64,000 nucleotides of DNA from NCBI GenBank assembly GCA_029959195.1, contig CP114120.1, positions 496,001 to 560,000 on the forward strand, in the 5' to 3' direction. Below the pieces are notes generated by a model. It searched no databases. It was given only the letters and a program-made list of their open reading frames with translations, and had not been told where the DNA came from. Source of the DNA: Dictyophora rubrovolvata. Lineage: Eukaryota; Basidiomycota; Agaricomycetes; Phallales; Phallaceae. Numbering within the stretch: the stretch's first letter is position 1; each line of letters opens with the position of its first letter. The translations under genes were made by a program, and so were the position numbers. This document shows, in pieces, positions 22,985 to 33,604 of this stretch.

Positions 22985-23223
22985 ATAAAATTCACCCAAG
23001 TCGTAGTCTTCACTCTCCTCAACATCCTTGTCAACGGGGCTGCCGCACCTGCACCCCAATTCCCAAGCCTACTTGTCTCAGACAGCCCTGCACCATCATC
23101 ACTGGATGTTGCGGGGGTACCACTTGCGACTTTTTTGTATACATAATTTTATTCCTGAGAGTGTCATATTCATCATATTAATCTCCCTTCTATTTAGTTC
23201 GGCACTTGGATCGCTGTGTAAAT
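22985..23223 (+). pseudogene. Knottin-like secreted peptide, dead copy
   Basis: DNA is highly similar to the gene at 24780-25019, including about 200 bases of promoter with the TATA region, the signal-peptide part, the cysteine block, the intron and the 3' flank. It is broken, with several changes, and cannot make the peptide. The tandem unit (about 22770-23290 against 24560-25085) shows it arose by duplication of the whole gene with its control region. Confidence 0.75.
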
Positions 23224-23236
23224 AGGACGAAATTCA

Positions 23237-23269
23237 GGACTTACGCACCACTACAAAACCCGTAAGTCC
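23237..23269 (+). promoter_or_regulatory. Conserved hairpin in the 3' flank of the dead knottin copy
   Basis: GGACTTACG and CGTAAGTCC form a perfect 9 bp stem around a 15 nt loop. The same hairpin lies at 25036-25066 after the live copy. A role in 3' end formation is inference. Confidence 0.4.
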
Positions 23270-23512
23270 CGAGTATCTCTTAGCATACATCTCCCTTTAG
23301 TTTTGTTATTGATAACGCAAGAGTTTAGATCATGAAAGATATATAAATGTTTTGACCCGCTATTTCTGTGTGAGACTCCTCTAAGCCTTTAAATAATACT
23401 CATTGACATTAAGCTGAGACAAGAAGCGACAGGCTGAAGAACATGACGATAGAAGAAGACACAAGTAAAAGTCTCACTACATAGGGCTCGGCCCCATGAG
23501 ACTCATTCGAAT

Positions 23513-23531
23513 CACACACACACACACACAC
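23513..23531. repeat. (CA)n microsatellite
   Basis: An uninterrupted CA dinucleotide run of about 19 bases. Confidence 0.9.
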
Positions 23532-24559
23532 TCATTGACATGATCCACCTTGTCAAGTTCAGGACACTCTCAGTATTTCCAATTTTATTAATTCATAACA
23601 TAAAATAAGTCCTGTTTTTATGGGTATTGAATAATTGTGTGCACCACCTTAAATAATTAGAATAATTTCACTACCTTCGTTTTTAACTTGAAGCACATCA
23701 GGCGATAACAGCACAGTCGAGTGAAAATTGCCAGTGATGACTTACATATCAGCGAGAATAAAATAATACTCATATTCCGATCATTAAAAACCGGTACCAA
23801 TGCACTTGTTTTGCTGAATACTCAGGCTGACCGAGCCTACTAGTAAGATATCAGAACCAAGTTTCAAAAAAATTAAGAAAGCAACACTGAGCTCAAAATT
23901 TTAATAATGCAAGACTATCACATCAAGACTGAATGGGTACCGGAAATGGGAAGCTGATAGAGAGTCTCGCTATCCATCTACACCGCAAGAAGGAAGCCAG
24001 AAGACAACATGCAAATATACCATTCAATACGAACCCACGTAATATGGAACTTCATAAATACATTAATTATGATCTTTTAATTGAGCTTCCTTTGATTCAT
24101 TACACAGAAATACAAAAAGATCGATTGCAAGTCCCAGGTTCGGATTTCCACATCAGAGGCAACTCGTTGTAAGATGACGTCCTCGAGGTTTCTGATTATC
24201 ACCTAATAGATACGCACATGGTATTGGCTTGAAAACTTGCCCGGAAGGTTCTGGGTTTAGTCAGCTGACAGCTCAGGCTGTTGATGGGCCTGAGCTCCTC
24301 ATTGTCAAGAATCGGAGTAGATAATGCTCCGTCCACAATTACTTACAGTAATAGAAGAAATTTTTAGCCTTTCAAAGAGTTAATAATCGGTCTTACCATA
24401 GTGGCGACTATGCTCCTCATGCAACTACATGGATGTAATCAATTGCGTTTGAAATTGAGACCTGAAAGCGGCATATTGTCATTTCGTAGCTTTCTGTACA
24501 TATGCTTTTAGCGGGTGTTACTAGAAATTTAAACAGGTAGAGTGTGCATGATGTATTGA
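23532..24559. other. Intergenic between the tandem knottin units
   Basis: A/T-rich with no supported gene. Confidence 0.55.
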
Positions 24560-24692
24560 CATCAGCCTGAAATGTCAAATGTGGCTGGACAAATCTTCGG
24601 AGCCAACCGGCCGGTGAATTCGCTTTGAAACCTGGAATTCAACTAGTTCCATTTCGGTCATTTTTTCGCCCTATTTTCCTATGCTCAAAAAC

Positions 24693-24702
24693 ACATAAAA
24701 AG
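24693..24702 (+). promoter_or_regulatory. TATA-like box of knottin copy 2
   Basis: ACATAAAAAGGACATG is conserved in all three copies, 65-90 bases before the start codon, followed by the shared motif GAGTCAAAGCACCAG. Conservation in an otherwise diverged flank supports a core promoter. Confidence 0.55.
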
Positions 24703-24779
24703 GACATGGATTTTTGAGTCAAAGCACCAGCATACAGCTTCACACAAGTTGAACATCATTGACTCTCATCTTCACTACA

Positions 24780-25019
24780 ATGAAATTCACTCGACTCGTA
24801 GTCTTTACTCTCCTCAATATCTTCCTTGTCAACGGCGCTGCTGCACCTGCACCCCAATTTCCCGAGCAGCCTACTTGTCTCGGACAACCCTGCACCGATT
24901 TCACTGAATGTTGCGGGGGTGCCACTTGCAGCTTTTTTGTATGCATAACTTTATTCTACGAGTGTCATACCCACATTAATCTCCCTTTTATTCAGGTCGG
25001 CACTTGCATCGGTGCATAA
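24780..25019 (+). CDS. Small secreted knottin-like cysteine-rich protein (copy 2)
   Basis: Two exons (24780-24938 and 24996-25019, 57 nt intron, phase 0) give 60 residues. A signal peptide (MKFTRLVVFTLLNIFLVNGA) is followed by a short proline- and alanine-rich spacer and then six cysteines spaced C-x4-C-x5-CC-x4-C-x6-C (CLGQPC, ECCGGATC, FFVGTC), ending IGA. The start is the ATG in the context shared with copy 1; an upstream in-frame ATG would disrupt the signal peptide. The intron separates cysteines 1-5 from cysteine 6, so splicing is required to complete the knot. The pattern is that of inhibitor cystine knot peptides. Target and role are unknown; secretion is well supported, function is not. 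Confidence 0.8.
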   Translation: MKFTRLVVFTLLNIFLVNGAAAPAPQFPEQPTCLGQPCTDFTECCGGATCSFFVCITLFYECHTHINLPFIQVGTCIGA

Positions 25020-25035
25020 ATATTACGGAATTCGA

Positions 25036-25066
25036 GACTTACGCCCTACTACAAAACCCGTAAGTC
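25036..25066 (+). promoter_or_regulatory. Conserved hairpin in the 3' flank of knottin copy 2
   Basis: GACTTACG pairs perfectly with CGTAAGTC across a 15 nt loop, 17 bases after the stop codon. It is shared with the dead copy at 23237-23269. Copy 1 keeps only a partial match downstream of its stop. Confidence 0.4.
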
Positions 25067-25402
25067 CCTTCAGAGTGGTTTTGGTTGAATCTCCCTTTAA
25101 TTACTAGTGGCTCAACAGTCCAGGCGGATCCGTTCCGTTAATTATTTTTCCTGGAATTAGATAGATATTCAATGTTTTTTGGCTGTTATTCCTGAGTGAA
25201 ATTTCGCAAGAGACTGAATCATTAGGCGGGCGGCCCGCCTTTTTCTGTTAAGCGTACATTCTCCGACGTTGTCAAGCCTTTCAAGCACTAAATCGAACAA
25301 AAACTGTCAAATCTCGTATTGCGAACTACAAAGAATATGATTTGAGAATGAATGTTTCACAAGTCAATCAAGCAATCTCGATATGCTTGGCAAGCTTCTT
25401 TA

Positions 25403-28400
25403 TCATCTTCGATAATCTTTCGACTTCCACTCGAGCCAGCGTTCCATTCTTTTCCAACGTAAGAGATTCAGTGAGAGCAGGAAGAGTAGTTGCGCCATAT
25501 CTAGGTATGGCCTTTCAGCAGAAGATCCCAGACGAGAATATTTATGTGCATACCCTAACCGTTTACCGGGAGCAACGCCGAAGTGCCTGTACCAGTCTCT
25601 CCCAGGAAGACCCTCTTCAGAAATGAACCCAGCCTCAAACGACGCAAGGTTTGAGTTAACCTTTCGAACACGTTTGATGGCCTTCTTGACATAATGTGGT
25701 AGGCGGTGATGATCTGAGTCAAACAAGCGATATGCCAAGCCTTCATTGAACATCTCGGATTCATCGTCATCTTTATCTTTACAACCACCAAGCTTCCATT
25801 TCTTCAAAGTACGGCATATACGGCTCCAAAGAGAACGGAGACAAGAATGCCTTTTCCCCCATCGTTTCAAACTCTTCAACAATGCCTTCTTAGCTGAGAG
25901 TTTTTCCTTCTCCAGTCGCTCGGTCGCATCGTATAATTTGGATATAGCTCTGTAAAGAGGTGTCAGATCAACGGAGATATCCAATTCTTTTGCGGTAGCT
26001 GCCACTCTGAAAAAAATATTTTTCAGTAAGGCCACGCGATCAAAAGTTGCGACAAAGTTGCGAAGTGAAGATGTACCTATCGGTATATGTTGTTAATTCG
26101 ACAGCATAGTGTGTGGTGTTAACAGGAAGAGTGATACCGTCAGCTAAGCGAAGAGCCTGCAGACCGAGATATCTCGACATAGCAGTCTACGAGTTATGTC
26201 AGAATGGTGAAAAAAAGACGGTCAATGCCTATAAGACATACGAAGCGATGATATCCTGGATCCACAAACTTCTCTATGAAGGGAATAGAGTCGTACATGG
26301 AGTGCTACGGGAATGTTAGTAAATTAGTATGTACATAAAATAGTTAAATAGAGAAAAACTTGCGTAGGGGTATACGGCATCACCAGGTGCAGCGTTAAAA
26401 CTCGTTTCTGTTGAGACAATCTATTACTAACATCAATATATAGGGTTATGAAGGGTAGCTTAAACACTCGCCCCAATTCTTTGCAGGAAAGGAGAGAAGT
26501 CACTACCAGAACCTAGTGGGACGATATATTCAAGACCGTCTGCAGATGTGGAATTCTCTTGAGTTAAATTCGCATTAGGGGGAATAAATGGTCCCAAATC
26601 AAATTGTGTATCCCACAGAGTAGCATTCTCCCTGATAGGGTGTGGAACGTCTTGAGCAACCTGGCGTACGAAATGTGACAAAGACGGAGAAGCTCCCGCA
26701 GTCCATCTTGTACCACGCACAGCGACATCTACAAGCAAAGGTGAGGACAGAATTCAGCAAAAATCCGAGTACAAAGCAAACACACCAAGATTAACATAAG
26801 CTACGACGTTTTCACCAATCCAACTTGCAAAGTCCTCATTCCATTCCGTACTTCCAGTCAATCCAAATTCTTCCCCGTCCCAACTTGCAAAAAGAATTGT
26901 TCGTAAAGGCCTCCAGCCTTTTTGGTAGAGGTCACCAAATGCGCGGAAGACTTCATCCATACATGCGGAACCGGAAGACGGGTCCACCGCTCCGAGTCCC
27001 CAGGCATCTCGGTGGTTTCCAACAACTACAACTTCGTCTGTAAGGTAACCGGGGATAAGGGCCATGGTGTTCCAAATGGGTTTTATTTCCCTATCGACTA
27101 TTGACCTCAACCATCAACCAAATGGATTCAAAGATTTCTTATTGATTATACTCACCTTTGTTAACAAGGCGAAGTCTGACTGATCCAGTCTTGTTCTGTT
27201 CAGATAAAAGATATTCGGTATTCTCCCAACTCAATGGAAGACTGGGAATGGAAGGTAGGTTCGTGCCTATTTGAGTCGTTAGGACGAGTAGTTACAAATG
27301 GCATAATATTCAAAGATCCACGAACTTTCAACTCTTGTGCTATTCTTATATGCAGGAAAACCAGGCGTAGTCGGGTCTCCAGGATATAACGGCACATATT
27401 GGACAGAGCCGCGCTGAATCATTGAAGCCTGGCGAGCAGGTCCTTCTGGGTAGGGTAAGAATCCGTTTTCGACGGTTACACCACCGTCATCTCGAACATC
27501 AGAATACACAAGAACACCGACGGCACCACGCTCTTCAGAATTTTGAATCTTGATATTTGCATCGAATAAAAAAAAAAAAAGACAAAGAAAGGGAAATGTG
27601 ATACGTACTTTCAGACCGCGCATATTTCCTCCGTTCCGGACAAGAACAATCTTTCCAGAAACATCGATATTGAGCCTCTCGAGTTCTTCAAAGTCTTCGA
27701 CGTCTCCATAATTAGCATAAACTAGTTCTCCGGTGACATTCCCATCAGCGCTGTATGCGTGAACTGGTGGAACAACCTTGCATATGTGATAAGCATCTTC
27801 ATCACGAGGGTCGCATATTTCCAGCAGGTTTATCGTCTGAACTGTGTTGCCATCGTCATCGACTACTTCAAGACTCTGATAATGAGGGGTGTCCAGCAAG
27901 GGAAAGTAAGTATCGATCCATGCCCTCGGAGAATCTTTTGGGGTAATATGGTATATTGAGGTTTGAGACTCCGCGGAACCAGCCTCGTAAACCAAAATTT
28001 CCGGAGAATGAGGAGGGAGACTAAAACCTTCGCGGAAACGCTTTATGACAATTTGTGCAGTGACGAGGTCTTGTTCTGAACCAGCCACATGAGCATGGCT
28101 GGCATATTTCCTATGAGCAGTATTGATGCTTTCTGGGTTTGGGATTTGCCTAAAAAAAGTGTCGGGAATTCTCTGGTGTTGTTCAAAGAGATGAGACGCG
28201 AACTTACAAGAAGAGCTTTTCAGCTGGCTTTCCATTCAAGATACGGGGCTTTGAAGAGTCTAAAGCACTACCTAAGCCCGTTTCACCGTCGAAAAATGAC
28301 CACGAGTAATAAACTAGATACGTCAATCCAAAGACTAGAACTGCCCAGCGTTTCCAGCACGCATTGTGTTGAACGGTAGTCCTCGATGCAGTAGCCGGTA

Positions 28401-28455
28401 AAACAAGTTTTTCGGGATATTTCTCATCTGAAAGCTCTGCTTTTCCCTTCGCCAT
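25403..28455 (-). CDS. Glutamate carboxypeptidase II-like M28 metallopeptidase
   Basis: Ten exons (28455-28208, 28149-27609, 27548-27326, 27266-27156, 27097-26786, 26728-26468, 26407-26364, 26304-26242, 26186-26077, 26006-25403) give 838 residues. It is a type II membrane protein: cytosolic start MAKGKAEL, transmembrane helix (about 34-50, WAVLVFGLTYLVYYSWSFF), PA domain, M28 domain and helical C-terminal dimerisation domain, as in PSMA and yeast Vps70/Tre1. Zinc ligands and the catalytic acid are present: NHRDAWG, VDPSSGS, SWDGEEFG, VNLD and YHSMYDS. The family removes C-terminal residues from small peptides, usually at the vacuole or cell surface. Intron 7 starts with GC (TAC|GCAAGT), the only way to join VYPY to HSMYDS. 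A frame upstream of 28455 opens only from GTG. Confidence 0.9.
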
Positions 28456-28844
28456 CTTGGAGGTAAGAGATAAATACCCGTCACCGCGGGATCGTTGATT
28501 TTGAGCATACTCGGGATGAAAAAATGTCTTCGGGCCGAGAAACAGGCCGAATTTCACACGTGACTTTTGCGTGACTATGTATCATAAAGTCGAAACCCGA
28601 AGGGCATTGAAAGACTCGTAAAAACTGGTTCAAGCACTTCATTATTTTATAGCAGGATAACCTTGAAAAGGTCGCTCTTTCGTCTCAAAATGAATGGTCG
28701 TTCATTGTGCCTATGCATAGATACTGTACTGGTGCATTTTTTCTCAGGCATTAGAGGATAAGTGCAGCATGAGGTTTACAAGTAAAAAAAAAGAAAGCAA
28801 GGGAAGAAACTTCCATATGGCTATTTTTTCTCATAAACAACGGC

Positions 28845-29490
28845 TTAGCGACCTCCTTTGCCACCCTTCATCTGTTGTTTCGACATCTTGGGTGCTGTGG
28901 TTGGGTTCGGCCGTCCTGTAGCAGGCTATGCGACGAGTTGAAAAAAGAGCAAGTTCGGTACAAGAAAAAGTCTCCCGAATAATGATACAACATACCTTCT
29001 TCTTTTTCTCCTCCTTTGCCTTCTTGTCTTGCTTTGCCTTACTGATAGCAGCAATACGAGCTTCATTTCGACTTTGGAGCGTTTGATTACGAAGAGCAGC
29101 AATGGCACCCAAATCAGCGCCAACAATACCACGTTGGTATTTGACAGTACGACGCGAACGTTTCTTGGCAACTTCTTCGGTGATACCTTTCTTGTGCATC
29201 CGTCGGTATACTACAGTCCATGCTAGCTTACGGGGATTCTTGCGTTGCAAGAACAGGGATCTTGTTTTTGAAGTGCCCAATCGGAAGACCTTGAATTATA
29301 AGGAATTTAGACGGACATCGATTGTAATTCAAAATTTTGGTGGGGTGCTGACCTTGCTGTCTCCACGAACAAAGATACCGCCTCTGGACGGGTAGATTTT
29401 GTAGCCGGAAAAAGAGTCGAGTTCGAGCTTCTACTCGCAGGAATTCAGTCGAGTCAATAGGAAAGCGGAAAATTTTATAAAACGTACCAT
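28845..29490 (-). CDS. RPL24: Large ribosomal subunit protein eL24
   Basis: Four exons (29490-29488, 29430-29353, 29289-28996, 28925-28845) give 151 residues. The first exon holds only the ATG; a 57 nt intron follows directly. The family signature is clear: FSGYKIYP, then RKNPRKLAWTVVYRRMHKKG, RRTVKYQRGIVGADL and a lysine-rich helix ending GGKGGR. eL24 sits at the subunit interface of the 60S particle. The length agrees with the usual about 155 residues. The gene is divergent from GLE1, with 628 bases between the two starts. Confidence 0.94.
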
Positions 29491-30118
29491 CTAGATATAC
29501 AAAAAGAGGAGGGAAAAGACAAAGTCAGCAATCGGGTCCGGAACGTCATCCAAAATCATATTCATCCATCCATCCTTGAACACCACGCAAAAATGATACT
29601 CCTTTGAATCATGTACCACGACAGAGACACGAAATCCCATTTCGACACAAAACACCAACGAAGTTCGTGAAACCCACCTTGCTCGGAGGTTGTCTTGAGG
29701 AATAAAGATAGCTGTATACACAAGGCTCAACAAGTTTGATTGCGTAAGCAGACCCCGGACAGTCCGAGGCTCACCTCCCAATCGCTGTCAGAGTAATGAA
29801 TTAATAAAGTTCAAAAAGGACAATGCGCGCGATTTCTTTCTCTTCATTTCAAAACCCCGAAAATTCGGCATACTTAGACGTCGAATCGAACCTTGAGTAC
29901 ATTTTCAGGTTGTTTCCAGCCTCCAAGACGGGTGGGTATTTGGGGAACTTCGTTTAGAAAACCAATTAGAATCTTTCTATTCCTCACGTTTGACAACAAG
30001 AAGAATTTACTCTCATTCGTACGCACTTCTTAATCCACGTCCAGCACGTCAAGCATGTCAACATTCGATTATGTAAGACGTGACATTCTCGCTGCTTAAG
30101 CTTTGTAACCCTGCTGTC
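29491..30118. promoter_or_regulatory. Shared divergent promoter region of RPL24 and GLE1
   Basis: The 628 bases between the start codons of two divergent housekeeping genes must hold both promoters. Open frames in it are short and motif-free. No individual element could be named. Confidence 0.5.
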
Positions 30119-32123
30119 ATGCGGTATGGCATTTCAAGATCACCCTCTCCTTCAAGAAAACGGCCAGTCAGAAGGTAATGTTGTTTTCTTTTATGTTATA
30201 CGACCTTTCATTTTCATTTTCAAACAGGGGTAGGGTATCTTTCGGTCTAAGTCAGTACGACTCTTCAGACAACGATGACTCCGTACTTGAGGAGGTGCTT
30301 TCGGTGGAATCAAGCTCCTCTGATTCAGAAGAAGAAAATCGACTAGACCTATTGTAGCAAAGTCATCTTCTTTAACGTCACACACTCTTAACTCAGCTTT
30401 AATAATTTATTTAGGCAAAAAAAAGACGAACAGGTTATATCGCAATTAAAGCAAAGCCAGTTGAAAGAAAGCCTATCTACCTTTGAGTATGCGGGGCATT
30501 ATGAGGAGCCGTTTCATAAATGGGCTATGGACACGCGAACAGCAGCCTTTGTACGTAGAGTTTCCTGTTCCTTCCGTCGCACATACCATGTATTCACTAC
30601 GTCTGCCTCTGCAGCGTGCTGCAACCAGGAGATACCAGTCAAACCCTGCGTCTACAAATGCAATGGAGCGTCGTCAAGCTGATTTACAAGAAAAACGCGT
30701 CAAAGAATCTCATGATAATCAGCTACTGGAAGTCACTGCCATCTTGGAAAGGATGAGCCTGCGTCGACAGGCTGAAGAAGCAAAACTCGTGTCTGAGTAT
30801 CAAGAACGACAGCGTGGGTTGTGGCGACGCATTGATGCTGTCATTCACGCTGAGGAAGAGAAAGTACGCAGACGGTTGGAAGAGGAGGCGAGGGAGCGGA
30901 GAGAAGAGGAAGAGAGAAAGCGGAGAGAAGAAGAGCGGAAGAAGGCTGAAGAGGAAAAGAAAATGAAGGAAGAGCAGGAGAAGGCTCTCAAAGCTGAGCT
31001 AGAGCGAAAAAAGAAGGAGAAGGAGGAGAAGGAAAAGGAGCGGGCGGAGAGGGAGGCACGGGAAGAGGAAGCTACGTCCAAGTTGGAAAACGCTCGAAAG
31101 AATATAGGGCATCGGACGTCTAAGGCTGATTGGGAAAATGCTCGACATTATCTCGAGGTTCGCATGGTCATTAGACTTTGTGCAATGGAGTTAACTGACT
31201 GTCTGATTTAGCTTGTTAAGCGCAAGGCATTGCCAGCTATTAAGGCGGATGATACCATTAGACCACAACTTTCTAAAGCACGAAGATTCATCACACCAAA
31301 GATCGGCCAACTCACGAATAACCGAGAAGAAATTTCAAGAATCGCACTTACGATATCTCAATACATGTGCCCTTCCCCGCCCCATCCGGAAGTACTCTAT
31401 CTTGGTTTTACATCTGTTCTCTCCAAGGCGATTCTAATGCAAGCGGAAACTGAAGTATCGGCACGGCAAGTAACAGCACTCCCGCTTGCGCAAGTCTGCA
31501 TCCGCTTTCTCATTAATCTACCCAACTTTGCAAATGTCTTTTATGCTCGCATGGTTCAGCGAACAGGAGGATGGGCGGTTCCTATTACAGTGCCCAAAAC
31601 GGGAGGAATCAGCGAAGTTGAATATATGAAACTGCGCGGGTACCGAACGGAGCGGGAAGAGCAGAAAGACTTTGAAATGCGTGTCGTTGGGATTATGACC
31701 CTTTATTTCGCGATTGTGGCGGGGGAGATTGATGCGCCCGTGCCGCCACCCTTTGCCTTACCCGACTTTTGGTTATATCTTTCAAGACTGATGTCTAGCC
31801 CTGCTCTTCTACAATTCGATTTAGCGATGCAGATATTAGCCGGTGCGTAACTGTCTTTAGAATGGAGGATGTCATTGTTTTGGCTAATGTTTATGTTTCA
31901 AGTCGCTGTTGAAATCGGAGGACGCAAAGCGAGACGAGCATGGGGCAAGCAGTTTGTCAAGCTCCTAGCATTGGTTTACAAAAGTATTCAAGAGACGGAA
32001 AGCTTCAAACCAGCAACACCGGACTCAATAAATGAGAGACAAATTGGAGCTGAAGGCGTAGAAGGAAAACCTGGAAGAGTACGAGTCTCGTTAGCAATCG
32101 AGAAACTCATGTCGGAGACATAA
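30119..32123 (+). CDS. GLE1: GLE1-like mRNA export factor
   Basis: Six exons (30119-30174, 30228-30353, 30415-30550, 30615-31157, 31212-31842, 31903-32123) give 570 residues. The start MRYGISRSPSPSRKRPVRR fits the fungal N-terminus. A long charged coiled coil (about residues 185-270, repeated KEE/ERK) precedes the C-terminal HEAT-like GLE1 domain (LTISQYMCPSPP, FANVFYARMV, GGWAVPITVP, KQFVKLL). Gle1 with inositol hexakisphosphate activates the DEAD-box ATPase Dbp5 at the cytoplasmic face of the nuclear pore to release exported mRNA. Phases agree at all five introns. The intron at 30551-30614 explains the frame shift seen in the raw frame. Confidence 0.9.
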
Positions 32124-32401
32124 TAAGTTATTTCACTTCAAGTTGGATCCCCTCTATTTTGATTTTTGGTTTACAATAATAATCTCAAAATATATACCCT
32201 TACATACTGTATTTGTTGACAGATTTGGAGCAATCAAAATTGACTTTTTTTAACTCAATTGTCATAGCTGATGTCAGTGCCCTGACGGAACTCCCGTGTC
32301 CCTGACGAACTGCACCACTAGTCATGACGTCATCCACACTAAGCGATAAATAAATACCTCGTCCTTCTCCGGTTAGAAATGCTTTCTTCAAACAAACAAC
32401 A

Positions 32402-33073
32402 ATGTCGCAAACATCCGTTCATTCACAACCTCAACAAACTTCTCAAATCCCTGAAAACCGCTCAGAATCATTCCATATACCTGACGGACCACCACAACCA
32501 CACTCCCGGGAGGAATTAGCTCAACTTGAAGCTCAGCGCCATTCGGGTTCGACTACTACCACTGATAAGAAGTCGAATTCAGAGCAAAAACCAACCATTA
32601 TTGGACCGGACGAGGAGTTGAGTGATGAGAAAGCCAAAGAACTTGGACTTCCTGAGCAAACGCATGCTGGGAAAATAGGATACGGTCCAGAATACTTCAA
32701 TATGAACCATGTCGTATGTTATTACTCGAACTTCTTTCATAAATCGTATATTCTGATCGATGGTTCGATCAATAGAGATTAGCGGAGAAGATTCAGGGAG
32801 TCAAAGAGGAAGTTATCGGCCATATCAAGAGAGATCCTGGACTTGTTACAGTACGTGTGCCCTTCGAATTTCTCGTGATCTCTTCAGATTAATAATGATT
32901 CGCGTACCTTAGCAAGGAAAAGAAAGAAGAACAGGAGAATTAAAGAAGAAAGAGAGAGAAGAGAAGGTGAGGAATTTGACATTAAAGTCTTTCATTCAGT
33001 GATCCTGACCAGTTGACTAAAGGACAAAGGACCCTTCGATGATCCCAAAGAACACGCAGGAAGCAGTCTCTGA
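32402..33073 (+). CDS. Small hydrophilic protein, unknown function
   Basis: Four exons (32402-32713, 32776-32850, 32913-32966, 33023-33073) give 163 residues. The N-terminal half is disordered and rich in Q, S and P. It contains ELSDEKAKELGLPEQTHAGK, then GPEYFNMNHVR, and a conserved-looking helix KIQGVKEEVIGHIKRDPGLV followed by GKERRTGELKKKE. This layout resembles a fungal family of small stress- or CsbD-like hydrophilic proteins, but the assignment is not certain. After the stop, 33081-33365 remains open in another frame with similar hydrophilic composition (QVQEEQQAGQTKDVDLKTTE), so the true C-terminus may differ through an unseen intron or a frameshift. Confidence 0.7.
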
Positions 33074-33604
33074 CTCGTAACACGGACGGCCCAACAAGTC
33101 AAAGCCAGGAGCAAATACCAACGTTTCAGCGGCTGCGGCTGCGGATCAGAATAACGCAGACCCTTCCACGGTGAAGTTCGCCAACGGACAGACGTGTAAC
33201 TCGACGAATCAGCCGGCGCGTGCTAATGTCGATTCAGACCGGCGGCAGGTTCAGGAAGAGCAACAAGCAGGACAGACAAAGGATGTTGATCTCAAAACCA
33301 CAGAGGGACGGTTAAATCCTGATGAACGTCGGGATAAGGCAATTGAAAGGACTGCCGAGTTATAATATATCGTCGTCGTTTACGTGTCAATATCAATGTA
33401 AATTTATGTTATATTCAGTATAAACAGGTAATAATTCATGTTCAATAACACACTTAATTATGAACTCATGAACGGTAGTCATACCGATAGACCTTGAGTT
33501 AATCCTTAAACTTCGCTACCTTCTCCGACATCGGGACGGGGGACAATTGCGTCCCACGTTGTACCATGAGTGTGGTTCAACATACTATGTGATAGAAGCT
33601 CGTG

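Noticed and set aside
25224-25245. GC-rich hairpin followed by T run (GGCGGGCGGCCCGCC then TTTTT), like a bacterial terminator
   Set aside because: The genome is eukaryotic, so rho-independent termination does not apply; it lies alone in an intergenic stretch.
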